From NCBI RefSeq assembly GCF_030315685.1, contig NZ_JASXSI010000034.1, positions 1 through 42,478 on the forward strand: a stretch of 42,478 nucleotides of DNA, written 5' to 3'. Each line of letters starts with the position of its first letter. Positions within the stretch are counted from its first letter, which is position 1. The notes under the pieces were generated by a model. The model had not been told where the DNA came from. It ran no database searches and worked only from the letters and a program-made list of their open reading frames with translations. The stretch is from Gordonia sp. ABSL11-1. GTDB taxonomy: Bacteria; Actinomycetota; Actinomycetes; Mycobacteriales; Mycobacteriaceae. Shown one piece after another: positions 25,583 to 34,856 of this stretch. Position numbers and translations under genes: made by a program.

Positions 25583-28500
25583 TGACCGAACAGACCGTCA
25601 CCGCGATCGGCGTCACCGGCGCACAGGCGGGAGTCTGGTACGGCCAGCAGCTGATCGGGCCGTCGTCGACATTCGTCGTCGGGCAGACCTGGGAACCCCA
25701 CGAACCGGTCCACCTGCGTTCGCTCGTCGACGCGATCTCCGCCACGATCGGCGAGGCGCCAGGGCTGTCGTGCGCGTTCGGCACCGAGGACGGTGAGGTC
25801 GTCGCCCGGCCGCACGCACACCGGGTGGACGATGTCGCCGTGGTCGATCTCTCCGGAGACGACGATCCAGCTGCGGCCGCCACCCGATGGATGCGGGAGC
25901 GTGCGCGCACACAGCTCGACCCCGCCACCGACCCCTGCTTCGAGGCGACCGTGCTCCGGCTGGACAGGGAGTCCGTGCAGTCGCCGGGCCACGCCAGCGT
26001 CATCGTGTGTGTGCGTGCGCATCACATCGTCGCGGACGTGTTCGCCCTCGGCCTGCTCGGACGGCGCGCCGGCGAACTGTATGCCGCAGCGCGAACAGGC
26101 TTCCCGGCGCGTGACGCGTGGTTCGATCCACTGACCGCTGTGCTCGATGCCGAATGTCAGTACCGCGCATCGGGGGATCGTGGTCGCGACGAGGAATTCT
26201 GGCGCGACGAGTTGACCACCGTCGGCGACGTCACCGGCCTGCGGCCGGCCGTCGGGGGCGACCGTCGGGCGAGCGGGGTCCTCTCGGATCAGGTCATGAT
26301 CGACGGTGCCACCGCCGATCTGCTTGCCGAGCTCGGCGCACGGCACGGGGGTTCGTGGGGAGACGCGGTCACCGGAATCCTCGCCGCACATATCGCCGGA
26401 CGTGCGGGATCGGCAGGTGCCGTGCTGGGCTACCCGATGATGAATCGGCTCGGCACACCGGCATTCGCGGTCCCGACGATGGTCGTCAATGTCGTGCCCC
26501 TCGCTCTCTCGGTCGACGGGTGGTCGACGGTCGATGAGGTGACGTCGGCGGCAATGACCGGGATCCGGCGCATCCGTCCGCACGCCTGGTTTCGTGGCGA
26601 GGAGATCGCGCGTCTCGGAGACGGCGGGCTGCCGCCGATCTGGCTGAACGTCAAGGCCATCGACGATCATCTGAGCTTCGGCGGCGTGGACGTGACTGTG
26701 CACTCGCTGGCCCGCGGGCCCGTGGAGGAACTGACGATCACCGTACGACGGTCCGTCACGGGTGACATAGAACTGCAGCTCGACGCCGACGACTCGCGAT
26801 ACGACAGACGACGACTCGCCGAGCTTGCCGAGGATCTCGCCGATATCCTCTGTCGCGCAGCGCAACCCGATGCATGGGTGCGACCGGTCGGGCGAACCGC
26901 GCTCGGTGCGTCCTCCGACCGTCACGTCCAGACCGATCCCGGGTCATCGACCTCGACGTTCGCGGATCTGCTGGCGGAGGGCATCGGTGAGCGTGCGAGC
27001 TCGGACCAGGACGGGATCGCCGTCGTCGCCGGTGGGGTGGAGGTCAGCCGGGCAGACCTGGATCGACGTGTCCGGCAGCTCGCCGGGAGGCTCGTCGCCG
27101 ACGGTGTGATGCCCGACGACCGGGTGGCCGTACTCCTGCCGCGCGATGAGTCCGCCGTCGTCGCGCTCGCCGCAGTCGCCGTAGCCGGCGGCGTGGTCGT
27201 CCCGATCGATCCCGACTACCCCGCGGATCGTCTGCGCCACATCCTCACCGACAGCCGGCCGACGGTGATCCTTACCCGCCGCGACGTGGCACTGCCGGAG
27301 ACTTCGGCGACCATCGTGCACCTCGATGACGGTGCGACGTGGACGGCTGCGGGGTCACGCGGGTCCGAACCGCCGCACATGGGCGCATGTCGGACTCCGA
27401 CGCGGCCGGATCACCTGTCCTGCATCGCCTACACCTCGGGCTCGACCGGTGTGCCAAAGGGTGTGATGGTCACCCAGGCCGGTTTGGTGAATCGGCTGGC
27501 CTGGGCGGCACGCGATTGGCTGCACGACGACGTGACGCGCGGACCGTCCGATCGGATCACCCTGTGGAAGAGCCCGGCCGGCTTCATCGACGGGATCACC
27601 GAGGTGTTCGGGGCGCTCGTCCGCGGCGACCGGATCGTCGTCGCCGGCGGCGATGCCGCGAGGGACCCGAGAGCTCTGGTCCGCCTGCTCGATCGCCACC
27701 GCGTCTCGCATCTCACGGCTGTCCCGTCGCTCCTCCGCGAGCTGGTGGGTGATTCGGTGGCGCCGATCTCGACAGTCGCCCTGTGGGTCTCGAGCGGTGA
27801 ACCGTTGCCGGCAGCCGTCGTCCGTCAGGTGCGGCGGTTCGATCCGACTGCGCGGCTGATCAATTCGTACGGTTCCACGGAGGTCACCGGCGACGCGACC
27901 TATGGCGACGTCCACGCCGACGACGATGTGACCATCGGGTCCGCGGTCCCCGGATGCAGGGTGACGATCCTGGACTCGTGGCTGCGTCCGGTGCCTGTCG
28001 GCGACGTCGGCGAACTCTACGTCGGGGGTATCCAACTCGCGCGCGGCTATCATGGGCGGCCCGAGTGGACCGCCGACCGCTTCGTCGCGGATCCGGCCGC
28101 AGATGGTGCCCGGATGTATCGCACGGGCGATCGTGCGGTCCGGGATGGCGACGGTCGTATCCGGGTCATCGGACGTGCCGACGACCAAGTCAAGATCCGT
28201 GGAGTCCGGGTCGAACCGGCCGAGGTGGAACGTGCTGTCGCGCAGGCGCCCGGGGTGGACGAGGCCGTCGTGGTGGTCGCCCGCGACGCGCACGATGATC
28301 CGTCACTGATCGCGTACGTGACCGCGGACTCACCGATCGACATCGCCATGGTGCGTGCTCACGTCGCGGGCACCCTGCCCTCGCAGATGGTACCGGCAGA
28401 CATCGTGGAGGTCGCCGCCATCCCGCGATCGGCGCACGGGAAGATCGATCGGCGAGCACTGCCCACGATCCACAGTCGGCCCGACGACGACGCGACGCCG

Positions 28501-31500
28501 CCCGCGACACCGACCGAAGAGGCGGTGGCCGAGGCATTCTCGACAGTCCTGCGCCGGGGTGGCCGATCGCGGACCGATGACTTCTTCGCTCTCGGTGGAC
28601 ATTCACTGCTCGTGACGCGGTTGCTCAACAGGCTCGGCGAGCAGTTCGGTGTGAACCTCGAGATGCGCGACGTCTTCGACCGCCCGACCGTCGCCGAGAT
28701 CGCCGACATGGTCGACCGGCGCCGAGACGATGGCACGCACGCCGCGAGCGTCCTCCCCCGGATCGACGACGTCGGGCCGCGCCCCACGGTCACGGGACTG
28801 TCGGCGGCGCAGGAGCGGCTGTGGTTCCTGTTCCGCCTCGAAGGTCGCACCGCGGCGTACAACATCCCGATCGTGCTACGGATACCAGAGGAACCCGATC
28901 TCGCGGCGCTCGACGCCGCCCTGTACGACGTGATCGAACGTCACGAGACCTTGCGGACCGTGATCGCCGAGGACGACGGCGGCGTCGCCTGGCAGCACGT
29001 CCTGCCGATGGACGAGGTGCGCTGGACCGCAACGGTGATGGATGTCGATGCCGAGGGCACGGACGACGCGGTCCGCTCGGTCGCGGCGCACCGCTTCGAT
29101 CTCGCCACGGAGATACCGTTCCGCGCCGTCGTCATCCGCGGGCGTGCCGGTGCCGGCCGGGGTACGGAAGCGACCGGATCCGCCTGCTCGATCGTGCTTC
29201 TCGTCCACCACATCGCCGGCGACGAATGGTCGTCGCCGATCCTGGTCGATGACCTGTCGCGCGCGTACCTCGCGCGCATCGCCGGTGCCCGGGTGTCTCC
29301 GTTCACCGCCGCACCGTTGCCGGTGTCCTATCGCGATCACACCCACTGGCAGCATGTGGTGCGCGATCACCCGCGGCGCCGGGACGGCATCGAGCGGTGG
29401 CGCCGTCGACTGCACGGTGCGCCCGAGGAACTCGCGTTGCCCTACGACCGTCCGCGGCCGTCGATCACCAGCTACCGGGGTGACCGGGTCGCCTTTCGGC
29501 TCGACCCGGTGATCGCGGACCGGCTGCGCAGGACCGCTCGCGATCGTCGGGTGTCGATGTTCATGCTCATCCATGCGGCCGTCGCCCTGATGCTGTCGGA
29601 GGACGGTGCGGGCGACGACATCGTCGTCGGCACACCGGTCGCCGGTCGTGACGACGCCGCCGCTCATGGGCTGGTGGGGTTCTTCGTCAACATGGTCGTG
29701 TTGCGTACCGACCTCGGTGGTGATCCCACGGTCGGCGAACTCATCGACCGGATCAGAGCCGACGATCTGGATGCGATGTCGCTGTCGGATGTGCCGTTCG
29801 AGGCGGTCGTCGACGCCGTGTCCCCGGAGCGGGCCATGGGCCGGCATCCGTTGTTCGGCGTCATGGTGCAGTTCCGCGCGGACTGGGCGATTCCCGATTT
29901 CGCCGGACTGCCCACCGAGGTCACCCCGATCGACCCCGGTACCGCCAAGTTCGACCTGACCGTCGATGTGACCGAGCATTCCGGCTCCGGCGCCATCGAC
30001 GTCCGATTCGACTATGCGACCGACCTGTTCGACAGGACGACGGGCGAGATGCTGGCGCGGCACCTCGATCGGGCGCTGGAGCTCCTGGGGTCCGCGCCGG
30101 ACCTGCGTCTCTCGCAGGCCGGGCTTCTCGATGACGACGAGCGCGCCGCGGTGCTGCATGAGTGGGCGCTGCCGTCGTCGGTGCCGGCGCACTGGGGCGG
30201 CACGGAGCGGTCGCCGCGGCGGGTCACCGTCGACGATCGGCTCCGAACGGCCGCCACCCGGTACGCGAGACTGCACGCGATCCGCTTCGGGGACACCGTG
30301 ATCGATCACGCGGGCCTGGACCGGGCAGCTTCCTCGGTGGCGAGCACACTGCGGCAAGCGGGTGTCGTCGGCGGTGACCGGGTCGCGGTGCTCGTGTCAC
30401 GTAGCGAGCTGCTCCCGATCGCGATCGCCGGAGTGCTGCGTTCCGGCGCCACGTGCGTGCCGGTCGACGCGACGCACCCGGACGACCGCATCGAGTACAT
30501 CCTGCGTGACTCCGGTGCCGTGGTGGTGCTGACGGATGGACCGACCCGCATCCCGGTCCCTGAGGAGCGAGCTCGCGAGCGTCACGAAGGGCCCCGCACG
30601 ATCCACCTCGACCGCGACATCCTCAAACCGTCCGGCCCCGAGACCCCCGACCCCGAGAACCCGCCGCCGCCCATCGATCCCGCGTCGTCCGCGATGCTGC
30701 TCTACACGTCTGGTTCGACGGGGGAACCGAAGGGTGTGGTGTTGCCGCACGCGGCGCTCGCGCATCGAATCGGGCTCGCGGAGAGCGACTTCGGGATCGG
30801 ACCGAACTCGGTCGGGATCTCCAAGTCCGCCATCGGCTTCGTCGACGCGTCGACGGAACTGTTCGGTGTGCTGTGCGCCGGTGGGTCGGTCGTGGTCGCC
30901 GACGACACGACGGCCCGTGATCCGTCCGCTCTCGCCGCAATGATCCGCGCGCAGCAGGTCACCGAACTCGTCACCGTCCCGACGATGGCACGGGTCATCG
31001 CCGACGCGGGCACGCTCCCTTCGCTACGCCGATGGGTCTGCTCGGGTGAGGCGTTGACCGCTGACACCGCACGTCGGATGGCCGCCTGCGCACCCGACGC
31101 GACGATCGTGAACCTGTACGGCAGCACCGAGATCACCGGTGATGTGACTGTGCACGAGGTCGATGGGCCCCGCGATGTCGACGCCGGGGTGCCGATCGGA
31201 CGTCCTCTGCCCGGATCGTCGGTCTACGTGCTCGATCACCGGCTGCGCCCGGCCGCGCCGGGGGTCAGGGGCGAACTCTACGTCGGCGGAGCACATCTCG
31301 CCGACGGCTATCACGGCCGGAGCCGGGAGACCGCCACGCGGTTCGTCGCGCACCCCTTCGCCGCCACACCGGGCGAGCGGCTCTACCGCACAGGTGATCT
31401 GGCGAGATGGGACCGCACGGGAGCGCTGCATGTGCTGGGCCGCTCCGACGATCAGGTCACCATCCGTGGCGTGCGCATCGAGCCGGGCGAGGTCGTCGGG

Positions 31501-33264
31501 ACGCTCGAGTCCCTGCCGGACGTCGACGGTGCCCTTGTGATCTCCACGAGCTCGGCGCTCACCGGCGCGTCAATGCTGGTCGCCTATGTTGTTCTGCGCC
31601 AGACGAATCCGGGATCGAATCGAGTCGACGGGCAGGCACTGCGGGCGCAGCTGATCGACCGGCTCCCGGAGAGCATGATCCCGGCCGCGGTGATGATCGT
31701 CGACCGGTTCCCGATGACCCCCAACGGGAAGATCGATCGCCGCGCCCTGCCTGCTCCGGAGGTCGACACGGCGACGCGGCACCGCGAACCGAGCACCGAC
31801 CGAGAGGGGATTCTGCGCGAGATCGTCGCCCGCGAACTCGGTCTCGGGCCGGACCGCATCGGCGACGTGGGGATCGACGACGACTTCTTCGCCCTCGGTG
31901 GCGACAGTATCGCGTCGTTGCGGGTGGTCGCGGCGGCGGTGCGGGCGGGGATCGCGGTGACCTCACGGCAGATGCTGGAACTGCGAACGGTGGCTGCGCT
32001 CGCCGCGGCGGCCGGCGAGGTCGTCGACAGCGGAGAGGGGAGCGCGGTCGTGGACGACGGATCGCCGTCCACGACCGCCAATGATTCCCCGATCCCTGTG
32101 CCGCCGAACGCCGTAGTACAACGTCTGCGTGCTTTGGGCCGCGCCGTGGATGACTGTGTGGTGACCGCCGCCGTCAACATCGACACACCACCCGATGGTG
32201 GTGCGGTGGCTCAGGCGGTCGATGCCGCGATCCGACGCCACGATGCCTTGCGGCTGCGGGTCACCCCGAAGAACAAATTGGTCTGGGTCACCGAGGTGAT
32301 GCCGGTGGATTCCGTTGTCGTCGAACACCCGTCGGGCCCACCGCCGGAGTCGGTCGCCGAGGCGGCCGGACGCGCCGTCGGGCGGGTACGCATCACCGAG
32401 GGCGCACCCCTCGCCGTCGAGACGGTGGCAGGCGAGCGGCCCGCGCTCGTCGCGGCGGCCCATCAGGTGGCTGCCGACCGCGACTCCCTGCACGTCGTTT
32501 TGACCGAGATCGTCGACGTCCTCGAGGGCAGGATTCCCACGGCACCCGCCGCATCGATCGTCGATATCACCACCGCTCTCGACGATCTGACCCGCGGAGA
32601 TGAGGCGGGGCGTCGTGTCGAGCGGATCGTCGCCGGCGCCCCGGCGATCCTCGCGGCCCGACCGGCACGCCCACGTGCCACCGACGACACCCGAACCGCG
32701 ACCGCGTCCGCAGTCCTCGCGACCACGGATGCCGACGCGATCCGCGATGCCTTCGTCGTCGCGCTGCTTGCCGAGACGGGGGATGGCTCGCTGGATGTCG
32801 CCGTCGACCTCGGCACACTGCTGTCCTCTCCGCTGCTGTCGGATACCTGTGGGCCGGATCCCGTGCTGCCCGATCCCGGTGCGCCCGCCGTTGCGTCGTG
32901 GTCGGCAGTGCATCCGTGGTCGGTCACCGACGGCACCCCGCTCGACCTCGGAACCGACGACGATCCGAGTCATGCCGGGGCGTGGTTCGCGGTGCTCCGG
33001 CACGGACATCGCGGGGTCCGCAAGGCCGTCAAGCGTGTGGCGGACGGACCTGCACTGCTGACCGGGAGCCGTGGTGTCTCCGCTCGTCCTTCGCTCCGCG
33101 AGGGGGACGAGGCCGATCACGGCATCGTCGGCCGGTTCCGCGTCGCCGACGATACGGGCATCGACGTCCCGGCCACGACGGAGATCACCGTTCTCGCACC
33201 CGACGCGGACCTGGCCGAGCGCCTCGCGGCGGCCTGGGTCTCGGCGATCGCCGAGCGGGGGTGA
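25582..33264 (+). CDS. Siderophore NRPS 2: C-A-T-C-A-T-E*
   Basis: This 2560-residue synthetase has, by residue: C1 (HHIVAD at 147-152); A1 (YTSGSTG at 617-623, FIDGITE at 668-674, SYGSTEVTGD from 762); T1 (GGHS, Ser1008); C2 (HHIAGD at 1209-1214); A2 (YTSGSTG at 1708-1714, FVDASTE at 1753-1759, YGSTEITGD near 1850); T2 (GGDS, Ser2109); and a C-terminal epimerization-like domain (about 2160-2550). In that last domain the motif reads HQVAAD at 2294-2299, so the catalytic second His is Gln. My hand-aligned codes are IDTTVSSGDK (A1) and VDTVVSLGDK (A2). Both lack Asp235 and have Asp236, and the second closely matches the beta-alanine code VDWVISLADK. There is no thioesterase, so the chain is presumably passed to NRPS 1. 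A REP-like repeat is translated in frame at residues 1659-1670. The start overlaps the ATPase stop. Confidence 0.95.
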   Translation: MTEQTVTAIGVTGAQAGVWYGQQLIGPSSTFVVGQTWEPHEPVHLRSLVDAISATIGEAPGLSCAFGTEDGEVVARPHAHRVDDVAVVDLSGDDDPAAAATRWMRERARTQLDPATDPCFEATVLRLDRESVQSPGHASVIVCVRAHHIVADVFALGLLGRRAGELYAAARTGFPARDAWFDPLTAVLDAECQYRASGDRGRDEEFWRDELTTVGDVTGLRPAVGGDRRASGVLSDQVMIDGATADLLAELGARHGGSWGDAVTGILAAHIAGRAGSAGAVLGYPMMNRLGTPAFAVPTMVVNVVPLALSVDGWSTVDEVTSAAMTGIRRIRPHAWFRGEEIARLGDGGLPPIWLNVKAIDDHLSFGGVDVTVHSLARGPVEELTITVRRSVTGDIELQLDADDSRYDRRRLAELAEDLADILCRAAQPDAWVRPVGRTALGASSDRHVQTDPGSSTSTFADLLAEGIGERASSDQDGIAVVAGGVEVSRADLDRRVRQLAGRLVADGVMPDDRVAVLLPRDESAVVALAAVAVAGGVVVPIDPDYPADRLRHILTDSRPTVILTRRDVALPETSATIVHLDDGATWTAAGSRGSEPPHMGACRTPTRPDHLSCIAYTSGSTGVPKGVMVTQAGLVNRLAWAARDWLHDDVTRGPSDRITLWKSPAGFIDGITEVFGALVRGDRIVVAGGDAARDPRALVRLLDRHRVSHLTAVPSLLRELVGDSVAPISTVALWVSSGEPLPAAVVRQVRRFDPTARLINSYGSTEVTGDATYGDVHADDDVTIGSAVPGCRVTILDSWLRPVPVGDVGELYVGGIQLARGYHGRPEWTADRFVADPAADGARMYRTGDRAVRDGDGRIRVIGRADDQVKIRGVRVEPAEVERAVAQAPGVDEAVVVVARDAHDDPSLIAYVTADSPIDIAMVRAHVAGTLPSQMVPADIVEVAAIPRSAHGKIDRRALPTIHSRPDDDATPPATPTEEAVAEAFSTVLRRGGRSRTDDFFALGGHSLLVTRLLNRLGEQFGVNLEMRDVFDRPTVAEIADMVDRRRDDGTHAASVLPRIDDVGPRPTVTGLSAAQERLWFLFRLEGRTAAYNIPIVLRIPEEPDLAALDAALYDVIERHETLRTVIAEDDGGVAWQHVLPMDEVRWTATVMDVDAEGTDDAVRSVAAHRFDLATEIPFRAVVIRGRAGAGRGTEATGSACSIVLLVHHIAGDEWSSPILVDDLSRAYLARIAGARVSPFTAAPLPVSYRDHTHWQHVVRDHPRRRDGIERWRRRLHGAPEELALPYDRPRPSITSYRGDRVAFRLDPVIADRLRRTARDRRVSMFMLIHAAVALMLSEDGAGDDIVVGTPVAGRDDAAAHGLVGFFVNMVVLRTDLGGDPTVGELIDRIRADDLDAMSLSDVPFEAVVDAVSPERAMGRHPLFGVMVQFRADWAIPDFAGLPTEVTPIDPGTAKFDLTVDVTEHSGSGAIDVRFDYATDLFDRTTGEMLARHLDRALELLGSAPDLRLSQAGLLDDDERAAVLHEWALPSSVPAHWGGTERSPRRVTVDDRLRTAATRYARLHAIRFGDTVIDHAGLDRAASSVASTLRQAGVVGGDRVAVLVSRSELLPIAIAGVLRSGATCVPVDATHPDDRIEYILRDSGAVVVLTDGPTRIPVPEERARERHEGPRTIHLDRDILKPSGPETPDPENPPPPIDPASSAMLLYTSGSTGEPKGVVLPHAALAHRIGLAESDFGIGPNSVGISKSAIGFVDASTELFGVLCAGGSVVVADDTTARDPSALAAMIRAQQVTELVTVPTMARVIADAGTLPSLRRWVCSGEALTADTARRMAACAPDATIVNLYGSTEITGDVTVHEVDGPRDVDAGVPIGRPLPGSSVYVLDHRLRPAAPGVRGELYVGGAHLADGYHGRSRETATRFVAHPFAATPGERLYRTGDLARWDRTGALHVLGRSDDQVTIRGVRIEPGEVVGTLESLPDVDGALVISTSSALTGASMLVAYVVLRQTNPGSNRVDGQALRAQLIDRLPESMIPAAVMIVDRFPMTPNGKIDRRALPAPEVDTATRHREPSTDREGILREIVARELGLGPDRIGDVGIDDDFFALGGDSIASLRVVAAAVRAGIAVTSRQMLELRTVAALAAAAGEVVDSGEGSAVVDDGSPSTTANDSPIPVPPNAVVQRLRALGRAVDDCVVTAAVNIDTPPDGGAVAQAVDAAIRRHDALRLRVTPKNKLVWVTEVMPVDSVVVEHPSGPPPESVAEAAGRAVGRVRITEGAPLAVETVAGERPALVAAAHQVAADRDSLHVVLTEIVDVLEGRIPTAPAASIVDITTALDDLTRGDEAGRRVERIVAGAPAILAARPARPRATDDTRTATASAVLATTDADAIRDAFVVALLAETGDGSLDVAVDLGTLLSSPLLSDTCGPDPVLPDPGAPAVASWSAVHPWSVTDGTPLDLGTDDDPSHAGAWFAVLRHGHRGVRKAVKRVADGPALLTGSRGVSARPSLREGDEADHGIVGRFRVADDTGIDVPATTEITVLAPDADLAERLAAAWVSAIAERG
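30558..30591. repeat. REP-like palindromic arm translated inside NRPS 2
   Basis: A 34-bp arm beginning CCCTGAGGAGCGAGC and ending GTCACGAAGGG is identical at 32 of 34 positions to the reverse complement of 19935-19968. It lies in frame in the A2 domain of NRPS 2 and encodes a charged loop (PEERARERHEG) between the N-terminal subdomain strands and motif A3, a surface position that tolerates insertion. Confidence 0.75.
33083..33111. repeat. Second palindromic hairpin within the NRPS 2 tail
   Basis: CTCGTCC at 33083-33089 and GGACGAG at 33105-33111 enclose further pairing (TTCGC/GCGAG) around TCC. The segment is translated (SARPSLREGDEA) within the degenerate E-like domain. It may be another insertion of a genome-wide palindrome, but no second copy is seen in this window. 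Confidence 0.35.
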
Positions 33265-33295
33265 GGGACGCGACGAGCGGAGCCGGATCGACCGG

Positions 33296-34837
33296 TCAGA
33301 CGATCCCGCTCGGTGCCCGCCGGGAGCCGGGCTGCTGGCGCGGCATGCGATTGGGCGGCACCGGATAGGGTCGGCCCCTGCCGAGGGTTCCCGCCGCGAC
33401 GTTGGGTCCGCACTGCACCAACGCATTCTGAGCGCCCGGCACCGGGTCGCCGAAATGCGGTCGCGCCGGATTCGGTCTGCGGGCGAAGTCGAAGGCAGAG
33501 GTCATGTCACCGACGACACGACGCCGCCACGGGGTCAGGTTCGGGACGTCGACGCCGAATCGTTTCTCGATGAGACGTAGTTGCGATGTGTGGTCGAAGG
33601 TCTCCGACGAGACGAGACCGCCCCGGCTGTACGGCGAGATCACGAAACACGGAACACGGTAGCCGAGTCCGATCGGACCGCGGATGCCCTTCGACGATGC
33701 GACAGCGCCGATGTCGGGGACGCTGACGTATTCACCGGGGGTGCCCGGCGGCGGGGTCGGCGGGCTCACGTGGTCGAAGAACCCGCCGTTCTCGTCGTAA
33801 CTGATGATCAGGGCCGTCCTCTCCCAGACCTGGCGGTTCGAGGTGAGGATGTTGAGCAGTTCGACGATCCCGACGGCACCCAGGGCGGCGGGCAACGCCG
33901 GATGCTCGCAGTTGAGGGCCGACGGGATGACCCAGGAGACCTTGGGCAGACGATCGTCGGCGACATCGGCCGCGAAGTCGGTGGGGTAGGTGGGGGCGAT
34001 CCCGCGCCGTGCCAGTTCGGATGCCGGATTCTGAGCCTGTGTGAAGCAGCCCATCATTCCGTCGAGGACGACACTGGACACCGGCCCGAGATCCTTGTTG
34101 TTGTAGATCTTCCAGCTCACCCCCGCATCGCGGAGGTTTTCCGGCATCGTGCGCCAGGTATAGGCGAATTTCGGTATCAGAGTGGGTGTCTCGAGCAGCG
34201 GGCCACCGTGGGTGCCGGCGGGATCGAGGGTCGCGCTCATCCAGTAGAGCCGGTTCGGGTCGGTGGGCCCGAGGACCGAGCAGTGGTAATTGTCGCAGAG
34301 AGTGAAGGCCTCGGCGAGCGACCGGTGCACCGGGATGTCCTCACGCTCGTAGTAGCCCATCAGCGCAGGGGCGTTCGCCGGTCCGACCGACCCGATCGAT
34401 ATCGGGAGCCAGCCGTCGTTGCGGCCACCGTTCCACGAACGATGCATCCCCGCCCACGAATGGTCCGGATCGTTGATGCACTCGCCGTCGAGATTGGCGT
34501 CGTTGCGGGTGTCGAGTCGGAACGGGAGCGTGTATCCGCTCGTCGTCGGGCCGACGCCGGGGGCCCAGCCGTACTGTTTCCAGACCGTCGATGCCTCGCC
34601 GAATCCGCGTACCCCCGAATAGGTTCCGAAGTAGTGGTCGAACGACCGGTTCTCCTGCATGAACAGGACGATGTGCTCGATGTCGTCGAGCGAACCGGTC
34701 CCGGCCGGGTCCGCCGACGCGTACGCGCGGTCGATGATCGGGGACGCCCAGGAGGTCAGGAGGGCGCCACCGCCGACGGCGCCCACGCGGGCCAGGAACT
34801 CGCGACGGGACAGACCCGCGAACGGCGTATCCGACAT
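33296..34837 (-). CDS. Tat-exported phospholipase C-like phosphoesterase
   Basis: This 513-residue protein belongs to the bacterial phosphoesterase/phospholipase C family (as in mycobacterial PlcA-D and acid phosphatase AcpA) and is predicted to hydrolyse phospholipids or other phosphoesters outside the cell. It begins with a twin-arginine signal, LSRREFLARVGAVGGGALLTS, with likely cleavage near AYA-SA. The active-site block HIVLFMQENRSFDHYFG follows at about 54-70 (the Asn-Arg-Ser of the nucleophile region). Later come LCDNYHCSVLGPTDPNR, ISYDENGGFFDHVSPP (metal ligands) and VPCFVISPYSRGG. The ATG at 34837 has GGGAGAG upstream. It is last in an operon, 19 bp after the previous gene, and converges on NRPS 2 with 31 bp between. 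Confidence 0.92.
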   Translation of the reverse strand: MSDTPFAGLSRREFLARVGAVGGGALLTSWASPIIDRAYASADPAGTGSLDDIEHIVLFMQENRSFDHYFGTYSGVRGFGEASTVWKQYGWAPGVGPTTSGYTLPFRLDTRNDANLDGECINDPDHSWAGMHRSWNGGRNDGWLPISIGSVGPANAPALMGYYEREDIPVHRSLAEAFTLCDNYHCSVLGPTDPNRLYWMSATLDPAGTHGGPLLETPTLIPKFAYTWRTMPENLRDAGVSWKIYNNKDLGPVSSVVLDGMMGCFTQAQNPASELARRGIAPTYPTDFAADVADDRLPKVSWVIPSALNCEHPALPAALGAVGIVELLNILTSNRQVWERTALIISYDENGGFFDHVSPPTPPPGTPGEYVSVPDIGAVASSKGIRGPIGLGYRVPCFVISPYSRGGLVSSETFDHTSQLRLIEKRFGVDVPNLTPWRRRVVGDMTSAFDFARRPNPARPHFGDPVPGAQNALVQCGPNVAAGTLGRGRPYPVPPNRMPRQQPGSRRAPSGIV

Positions 34838-34856
34838 GACTCTCCCATCAAGGGTT

